The notes below the pieces were generated by a model. That model was not told the origin of the DNA, made no database searches, and saw only the letters and a program-made list of their open reading frames with translations. Source: Lysobacter sp. BMK333-48F3 (GTDB taxonomy: Bacteria > Pseudomonadota > Gammaproteobacteria > Xanthomonadales > Xanthomonadaceae). Taken from it: a stretch of 64,000 nt of DNA. Below are positions 57,404-64,000 of the stretch, one piece after another; position 1 is the first letter of the stretch, and each line of letters opens with the position of its first letter. The position numbers were made by a program, and so were the translations under genes. Location: the NCBI RefSeq assembly GCF_019733395.1, contig NZ_JAIHOO010000001.1, positions 2,473,501 to 2,537,500 of the forward strand, in the 5' to 3' direction.

Positions 57404-57860
57404 GGTCGTTCTCCGTAGGCGGGAATGGATGACGCTGGGCGGCGCAGCGCGGCGGCGATTACCTCACCGCGTTTCGAAACGCGTCAATGGACACGAGGCC
57501 GTGTAAATCGACGACGACGCTGCGACGGGGGCTCGCGCCGAAAAGCGGCGCCGGTGAAAGTCGTTCGCGGCGCGGGTAATGGGCACAAGTCGCGAAATTG
57601 CGCGAAGTCCCGCGTCGGCGGCGGCTGCGCGGACGCGTCCCTTCCGGTCGGGCCGAGCCCGCCGCAGCGGCGCGATTCGGTGCGGCGGCTGCCTGCCGAT
57701 TCCGTCTTCGCCCGGTGCGAGCCGGGCGCGGCGGACAGCTGGCGGCGCCCGGGCGCCTGGCAACCCCCAAGGATGGCCGCGGCAGGCCGGCGCCGCTGCG
57801 CGTCCCGGCACGATGCGCGACAATGGCCGCTTCCTCCCGCACCGCGAACCGCCGCCGTCC
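57404..57860. other. Non-coding region between the DUF3472-like gene and the aminotransferase
   Basis: A 457-bp divergent spacer. It has the palindromic operator candidate at 57468 and, near 57819, GACAAT that could be a -10-like element for the aminotransferase. No gene is evident. Confidence 0.55.
57458..57487 (-). promoter_or_regulatory. Candidate promoter with overlapping palindromic operator
   Basis: TTGACG (57482-57487), 18 bp, GGTAAT (57458-57463) on the minus strand. The 16-bp perfect palindrome CGCGTTTCGAAACGCG (57468-57483) overlaps the end of the -35 and the spacer. Confidence 0.55.
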
Positions 57861-59081
57861 ATGGACACCGCCTCGCTCTACGCCCTTTCCGAGCGCTATT
57901 ACCTGCCCGTCTACCGCCCGCGCCGGATCGTGCTCGATCGCGGCCAGGGCTCGCGCATCTGGGACCTGGACGGCCGCGAATACGTGGATTTCGGCGCCGG
58001 CATCGCGGTCAACGCGCTCGGCCACGCCCATCCGGCGCTGATCCGGGCCCTGACCGAACAGGCCGGCAAGCTGTGGCATACCAGCAATGTGTTCGTCAGC
58101 CAGCCGCCGCTGCAACTGGCCGAGCAACTGGTCTCGGCCTCGGGCTTTGCCGAGCGCGTGTTCCTGTGCAATTCCGGCGCCGAAGCCAACGAGGCGGCGA
58201 TCAAGCTGGCGCGCAAGTGGGCCACCGCCCAGGGCCGCGAACCCGAACGCCGGGTCATCCTGAGCTTCCGCGGCAGCTTCCACGGCCGCACCCTGGCCGC
58301 GGTCACCGCGACCGCACAGCCCAAGTACCACGAAGGTTTCGAGCCGCTGCCGCCAGGGTTCCGTTACAGCGATTTCAACGATCTGGCCGCGGCCGAGGCG
58401 GCGATGGCCGACGGCGCGGTGTGCGCGGTGCTGGTCGAGCCGGTCCAGGGCGAGGGCGGGGTGACCGCCGCCGACGAAGCCTTCCTGCAAGGCCTGCGCG
58501 CGCTGTGCGACCGCCACCAGGCGCTGCTGATCCTGGACGAGATCCAGTGCGGCATGGGCCGCACCGGCCAGTTGTTCGCCTGCCATGCCTACGGCGTGGC
58601 CCCGGACGTGGTCACCCTGGCCAAGGCCCTGGGCAGCGGCTTCCCGATCGGCGCGATGCTGGTCGGTGCCCAGGCCGCGCAGGCGATGCAGTTCGGCGCG
58701 CACGGCACCACCTTCGGCGGCAATCCGCTCGCCGCCGCGGTCGCCGGCGCGGCCTTGCGCGAACTGCGCTCGCCCGAGCTGATGGCCAACGTCGAGCGCC
58801 AGGCCGCGGCGATCCGCGCCGGCCTGCACGCGCTGGATGCCGAGCTGGAATTGTTCAGCGAGGTTCGCGGCCGCGGCCTGATGATCGGCGCGCAGCTGCG
58901 CCCGGCGCATGCCGGCAAGGCCGGCGACATCCTCGACCTGTGCGTCGAACAAGGCCTGCTGCTGTTGCAGGCCGGCCCCGACGTGCTGCGCTTCGTGCCG
59001 GCGCTGAACATCGCCGATGCCGACATCGCCGAAGGCCTGCAGCGCTTGCGCGCCGCGCTGTTGAAGTTCCTCGGCCGCTGA
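57861..59081 (+). CDS. argD: Acetylornithine/succinylornithine aminotransferase-like
   Basis: Class III PLP transaminase. The 406-aa product begins MDTASLYALSERYYLPVYRP and has GREYVDFGAGIAVNALGHAH near 36 and LCNSGAEANEAAIKLARKWA near 96. ILDEIQCGMGRTGQLFA lies near 222 and the PLP lysine in VVTLAKALGSGFPIGAML near 248. ArgD and AstC are hard to separate without neighbours; no other arg or ast genes are next to it. I start at 57861, which gives the typical N terminus; the open frame upstream is low-complexity. Confidence 0.88.
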   Translation: MDTASLYALSERYYLPVYRPRRIVLDRGQGSRIWDLDGREYVDFGAGIAVNALGHAHPALIRALTEQAGKLWHTSNVFVSQPPLQLAEQLVSASGFAERVFLCNSGAEANEAAIKLARKWATAQGREPERRVILSFRGSFHGRTLAAVTATAQPKYHEGFEPLPPGFRYSDFNDLAAAEAAMADGAVCAVLVEPVQGEGGVTAADEAFLQGLRALCDRHQALLILDEIQCGMGRTGQLFACHAYGVAPDVVTLAKALGSGFPIGAMLVGAQAAQAMQFGAHGTTFGGNPLAAAVAGAALRELRSPELMANVERQAAAIRAGLHALDAELELFSEVRGRGLMIGAQLRPAHAGKAGDILDLCVEQGLLLLQAGPDVLRFVPALNIADADIAEGLQRLRAALLKFLGR

Positions 59082-59467
59082 GCCGAACCGGCGCGCCGCG
59101 AACCGCCGCGCCGCTTGCGGCCTGTTCGCGCTGCGGCCGCGGCTTGCGTAGAAGCGCCGTCCCACGCGGATTTCCTCCGGCCATAAGCCGCGGCCCACGA
59201 AGCCGCGTAGCCCCGCCGTCGCTTTTCGCAGCCCCGGCCGCCGACCGATCCAAGCGACGCCCGCTGCGCGCCGCTTCGGCCTCGCCGCCTCGGCAACGCG
59301 GTTCGCGCGCTTTCGCTGCGTCTTCGCACTGCGTCGAAACCGACCTTCGCTAGACCCTCGCGTCGCGGCGCGCAGGTCCCGAGCCCTCGGTCGGCAGACG
59401 CCTGCGCGGCCGCGCGCCGTGTCCGAAACCCGGCAAAAACCCGGGTCTTTACCCATGCGGCCGATTC
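59082..59467. other. Non-coding region upstream of the siderophore receptor
   Basis: About 390 bp rich in GCCGCG with no convincing gene. It ends with the Fur-box region of the receptor. Confidence 0.55.
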
Positions 59468-59488
59468 AAACGATAATAATTCTCGTTT
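59468..59488 (+). promoter_or_regulatory. Fur box
   Basis: AAACGATAATAATTCTCGTTT is a near-perfect 21-bp palindrome, containing GATAATAATTCTC close to the Fur consensus. It lies 24 bp before the receptor ATG. Fe(II)-Fur should repress the receptor. Confidence 0.85.
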
Positions 59489-59512
59489 GCCGTTAACCCC
59501 CGGAGCCGCACC

Positions 59513-61612
59513 ATGTCCCGCCGCCGTCCGCGCCTGGCGCCCCTGGCCTTGGCCATCGCCTTTCCCTTGAGCCTGCCTGCCGTTGCCGCCAATGCCGACG
59601 CCGCCCCGGCCGAAGCCGAACGCGATCGGGCCACCACGCTCGACCACGTGGTCGTGCAAAGCGCCGGCGACGGCTACAAGGCCGACACCGCCGCCACGGC
59701 GACCAAGACCGAAACGCCGATCGGCGAGACCCCGCAGGCGATCACCGTGGTGACCCGCGAGCGCATGACCGACCAGGGCGCCCTGAACGTGCAGGACGCG
59801 CTCGGCTACGCGGCCGGCGTGCGTTCCGACGCCTACGGCCTGGATTCGCGCACCGACTCGGTGCTGATCCGCGGCAGCTCGCCCGACCAGTACCTCGACG
59901 GCCTGCGCAGCTCGTTCAACTACTACACCAGCACCGCGCGCACCGATCCCTACATGCTCGAGCGCATCGAAGTGCTGCGCGGACCGGCCTCGATGCTGTT
60001 CGGACAGGGCAGCACCGCGGGCGTGGTCAACCTGGTCAGCAAGCGCCCGCAGGCGCAGACGCGGCGCGAAATCGGCCTGCAGTTGGGCAGCTTCGACCGC
60101 CGCCAGGTCAACGCCGACGTCACCGGCGCGCTGACCGACGACGGCACCTGGCTGTACCGCCTGGTCGGCGTGTATCGCGACAGCGAAACCCAGGTCGATC
60201 AGGTCGGCGACGATCGCCGCCTGTTCGCGCCCTCGCTGACCTGGAAGCCGAGCGAAGACACCTCGCTGACCCTGCAGATGACCTGGCAGCAGGACCGCAG
60301 CGGGTCGACCGCGCAGTTCTTCGGCTGGAGCGGACTGCTGGCGCCCAATCCGAACGGGCGGGTTCCGCTGGACCGCTACATCGGCAACCCCGGCGATCAC
60401 TACGACACCGACCGCACCACCGCGGGCTGGCAGTTCGAGCACCGCTTCAACGAAAACTGGAGCCTGCGCCAGTCGTTCCGCGCCGCCCGCAACAAGGTCG
60501 ATTACGTCAGCGTCTACGGCAACCCGTTCGTGAGCCCGACGCAGCCGTTCGTGGATCCGCAGCAGCGCCTGTTGCCGCGCGAGGGCTGGTTCGCCAAGAC
60601 CGAAGTGCGCATGCAGAACATCGACCAGCACGTCGAAGGCCGCTTCAAGACCGGCGCGGTCGATCACCAGATGCTGGCGGGCCTGGACGCGGTCCGCTTC
60701 AAGCAGGACGAACGGCAGATGTTCGACACCGTGCCGGCGATCGACATTTTCGCCCCGGTGTATGCGCCGTACACGCCGCCGCCGCTGCCGCCTGCGGTCG
60801 CCAGCAGCCAACGCCAGGTCGGTCTGTATCTGCAGGACCAGATGAAGATCGGCGAGCACTGGATCGTGGTCGCCGGCCTGCGCCACGATCGGGTCAAGAA
60901 CGGCGTCGCCGGCCAAGGCGAAGAGGATTCCAGCGCCACCACCAAGCGCCTGGGCCTGATGTTCCACGACTGGGCCGGCTGGTCGCCGTATGTCAGCTAC
61001 AGCGAATCCTTCACCCCGCTGGCCGGCAGCAATGCGATCACCGGCGCGCGCTACACCCCGAAAGAGGGCGAACAGATCGAGGCCGGGGTCAAGTTCGAGC
61101 CGGCCGGCCGCGACCTGAGCTTCACCGCGGCGACCTATGAGCTGCGCGAGAAGAATCGCCTGATCCCCGATCCGCGCAACCCGAACACCAGCATCCAGGC
61201 CGGCAAGACCAAGGTCAGCGGCCTGGAGCTGGAGGTCACCGGCAGGCTGACCGAATCGTTCGACCTCACCGCGCACTACAACTATCTCGACAGCGACAAG
61301 CAGCTCGAAGCCACGCCGCGCCATCAGGCCGCGGTCTGGGGCAAGCAGCGTTTCAGCATCGGCGGCCGCGACGGTTTCGCCGCCGGCCTGGGCCTGCGCT
61401 ACATGAGCGCCTTCGACAGCCCGCCGGCGCCGACCACGCCGTCGGTGACCCTGGCCGATGCGCTGGTGTCCTACGAAACCGGCGCCTGGCGCTGGGCGCT
61501 CAACGTCAACAACCTGACCGACAAGCGCTACTTCAGCATCTGCATGGGCCGCGGCGATTGCTGGTTCGGCGCCCGTCGCAACATCGGTCTCAGCGCCACC
61601 TTCACCTTCTGA
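59513..61612 (+). CDS. TonB-dependent ferric-siderophore receptor (FhuA-like)
   Basis: The 699-aa product has a signal peptide (ending ...SLPAVAANADA near residue 28) and a plug domain with QAITVVTRERMTDQGALNVQ near 75. PYMLERIEVLRGPASMLFGQ follows near 146, and the barrel ends ...NIGLSATFTF. These features fit the ferrichrome/hydroxamate receptor group, though the actual siderophore is unknown. The Fur box at 59468 and a GGAG 9 nt before the ATG indicate iron-regulated expression. A terminator follows at 61627. Confidence 0.92.
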   Translation: MSRRRPRLAPLALAIAFPLSLPAVAANADAAPAEAERDRATTLDHVVVQSAGDGYKADTAATATKTETPIGETPQAITVVTRERMTDQGALNVQDALGYAAGVRSDAYGLDSRTDSVLIRGSSPDQYLDGLRSSFNYYTSTARTDPYMLERIEVLRGPASMLFGQGSTAGVVNLVSKRPQAQTRREIGLQLGSFDRRQVNADVTGALTDDGTWLYRLVGVYRDSETQVDQVGDDRRLFAPSLTWKPSEDTSLTLQMTWQQDRSGSTAQFFGWSGLLAPNPNGRVPLDRYIGNPGDHYDTDRTTAGWQFEHRFNENWSLRQSFRAARNKVDYVSVYGNPFVSPTQPFVDPQQRLLPREGWFAKTEVRMQNIDQHVEGRFKTGAVDHQMLAGLDAVRFKQDERQMFDTVPAIDIFAPVYAPYTPPPLPPAVASSQRQVGLYLQDQMKIGEHWIVVAGLRHDRVKNGVAGQGEEDSSATTKRLGLMFHDWAGWSPYVSYSESFTPLAGSNAITGARYTPKEGEQIEAGVKFEPAGRDLSFTAATYELREKNRLIPDPRNPNTSIQAGKTKVSGLELEVTGRLTESFDLTAHYNYLDSDKQLEATPRHQAAVWGKQRFSIGGRDGFAAGLGLRYMSAFDSPPAPTTPSVTLADALVSYETGAWRWALNVNNLTDKRYFSICMGRGDCWFGARRNIGLSATFTF

Positions 61613-61626
61613 GCGCGGTAAAGCAA

Positions 61627-61652
61627 AAGGGCCGGCGAACTCGCCGGCCCTT
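61627..61652 (+). terminator. Terminator after the siderophore receptor
   Basis: An 11-bp stem (AAGGGCCGGCG with CGCCGGCCCTT) with the loop AACT. The T-run is short. Confidence 0.75.
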
Positions 61653-61692
61653 AGCACTCAGTCCCCTTCGCATGCCGTTACCCTCGCGTGCT

Positions 61693-61731
61693 GTTCCCCC
61701 CTTTGAAAAAGGGGGGCAGGGGGGGATTTGC
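61693..61731. repeat. Third copy of the TTCCCCC...GGGGGGATTTG element
   Basis: TTCCCCCCTTTGAAAAAGGG followed by GGGCAGGGGGGGATTTGCT, closely matching the arms at 17829-17964. It contains its own CCCCCCTTT...AAAGGGGGG hairpin. It sits between convergent receptor and hemL genes. Confidence 0.85.
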
Positions 61732-61800
61732 TTCCGCTCCTGCCTTCCAATCCAACAGCAAGCCGCATTCGCCGCGTCGCCGCAGCCGCGCCAAGCCGCC

Positions 61801-63076
<1,276 letters not shown>

Positions 63077-63084
<8 letters not shown>

Positions 63085-63715
63085 GGCGGGGCTCTTGGAA
63101 GCAGGAAAGGTAGGCGCGCACCGCGGCGGCCGGATCGGGCGCGTCGAACACGCCGCTGATCACCGCCAGCAGATCGGCGCCGGCGTCGACCAGCGGACGG
63201 GCATTGTCCGGGGCGATGCCGCCGATCGCCACCCGCGGCAGGCCCAGCGGCGCGGCCTGGGCCAGCAGTTCGGGCGCGGCGCGGCGGGCGTTGGGCTTGG
63301 TCGGGGAAACGAAGAACGCGCCGAACGCGACATAGCTGGCGCCGTGCGCGGCGGCGGCGCGGGCCAGGCCGATATCGTCGTAGCAGGACGCGCCCAGGAT
63401 CGCTTCGGCGCCGAGCGCGGCGCGCGCGGCGGCCAGTGCGCCGTCGTCTTCGCCCAGGTGCGCGCCGTCGGCGCCGAGTTCCGCGGCCAGGCGCCAGTCG
63501 TCGTTGACGATCAAGGGCACGCCGTGAGCGCGGCACAGCGGCTGCAGCGCCCGCACCTGCTCGCGCTGCAGCGCGGCGTCGGCGGCCTTGTTGCGGTACT
63601 GCAGCCAATGCGCGCCGGCGCCGAGCACCGTTTCGACCCGGCGCAGCAGGCGCGCGGTATCGGCCTCGTCGGGCGTGATCGCGTACAGGCCGCGGCGCGG
63701 CCAGCGGGAGGTCAT
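63077..63715 (-). CDS. thiE: Thiamine-phosphate synthase
   Basis: Joins hydroxymethylpyrimidine diphosphate and thiazole phosphate to make thiamine phosphate. The 212-aa product starts [20 protein letters not shown] and has [17 protein letters not shown] near 36. [20 protein letters not shown] lies near 65 and [20 protein letters not shown] near 122. I start at 63715, which gives the normal N terminus; the upstream Met (63775) would add 20 unusual residues. No TPP riboswitch is evident here, unlike thiC. It is divergent from rubredoxin. Confidence 0.93.
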
Positions 63716-63772
63716 GGGGTCGGCTTCCGTCGGAGAGGGCGGGATGGGACAATGCGCGTCCCGCAATCCACG

Positions 63773-63778
63773 CATTAT
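63773..63778 (+). promoter_or_regulatory. Candidate -10 box of the rubredoxin gene
   Basis: CATTAT ends 6 bp before the ATG at 63785. The match is only moderate, but the spacing equals that of other candidate leaderless genes here. Confidence 0.35.
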
Positions 63779-63784
63779 CCGCCC

Positions 63785-63976
63785 ATGTCCGAGTCCGCCG
63801 CGACCACCGCCTACCGCACCTGGATGTGCGTCGTCTGCGGCTTCATCTACGACGAAGCCAAGGGCCTGCCGGAAGAGGGCCTGGCCCCGGGCACGCGCTG
63901 GGAAGACGTGCCGGACACCTGGACCTGCCCCGACTGCGGGGTGACCAAGGACGATTTCGAGATGATGCAGGTCTGA
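63785..63976 (+). CDS. rubA: Rubredoxin
   Basis: Small electron carrier with one iron bound by four cysteines. The 63-aa product has [20 protein letters not shown], with the first CxxC at about 15 and 18. [20 protein letters not shown] follows, with CPDC at about 48-51. This matches single-domain rubredoxins that serve alkane hydroxylases or oxidative-stress enzymes. The N-terminal nine residues (MSESAATTA) are an unremarkable extension. It is divergent from thiE. Confidence 0.95.
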   Translation: MSESAATTAYRTWMCVVCGFIYDEAKGLPEEGLAPGTRWEDVPDTWTCPDCGVTKDDFEMMQV

Positions 63977-64000
63977 GCGGCGCCGCCCGCCCCTGTACCG

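Overview
The window is a GC-rich (roughly 70% G+C) chromosomal stretch from a member of the Lysobacteraceae (Xanthomonadaceae), most likely the genus Lysobacter. The strongest pointer is the gene at 22273-23430, which encodes a beta-lytic metalloendopeptidase of the type Lysobacter secretes. Supporting points are the Xanthomonas-like amino-acid operon (ilvCGM-tdcB-leuA and leuCDB), a pyrophosphate-type phosphofructokinase, a membrane pyrophosphatase, and several families of dispersed intergenic inverted repeats. I see no rRNA, tRNA, CRISPR array, prophage or insertion sequence.

Layout. 1-3629 (minus): glycerol use, with glpD, glpF and the 5' part of glpK. 3772-16224 (minus): a complete branched-chain amino acid cluster, leader peptide-ilvD-ilvC-ilvG-ilvM-ilvE-tdcB-leuA and then leuC-leuD-leuB, mostly with overlapping start and stop codons. 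16429-21791 (minus): threonine synthesis, leader peptide-thrA-thrB-thrC. 22273-24148: beta-lytic protease and a lipoprotein. 24288-27245: TPP riboswitch, thiC and a small ion channel. 27511-34660: a ToxR-like regulator, an AraC regulator and a large TonB-dependent receptor. 34933-45769: VOC protein, inorganic pyrophosphatase, sterol-desaturase-like protein with a discoidin-like partner, an M91 metallopeptidase with RTX repeats, H+-pyrophosphatase and several unknown secreted proteins. 45891-56043: AraC regulator, PFK, adk, mpl, a Lon-N-domain protein, DedA/PAP2 protein, a kinase-like protein and an SDR. 56126-63976: DUF3472-like protein, argD-like aminotransferase, Fur-box-controlled siderophore receptor, thiE-hemL and rubredoxin.

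Most notable. Two short genes upstream of ilvD and thrA encode attenuator leader peptides. The first has eight consecutive Ile/Leu/Val codons and the second a Thr-rich run; both are followed by alternative RNA hairpins. Their candidate promoters have the same geometry (-35, 17 bp, -10, 8 bp, ATG), which would make both peptides leaderless. Five ordinary genes in the window also have a -10-like box only 6-7 bp before the start codon. The intergenic regions carry at least five families of inverted repeats, including heptad GGGAATC/GGGAATG arrays that fit a G-quadruplex pattern.

How the genes work together. The ilv/leu and thr operons make Ile, Leu, Val and Thr from aspartate and pyruvate, and both appear to be regulated by attenuation. 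Pyrophosphate released by biosynthesis can be hydrolysed by Ppa, used to pump protons by HppA, or spent on fructose-6-phosphate by the PFK; all three genes lie within about 14 kb. Two TonB receptors, the secreted protease and the M91 protein fit a predatory or host-associated soil lifestyle, though that is inference.
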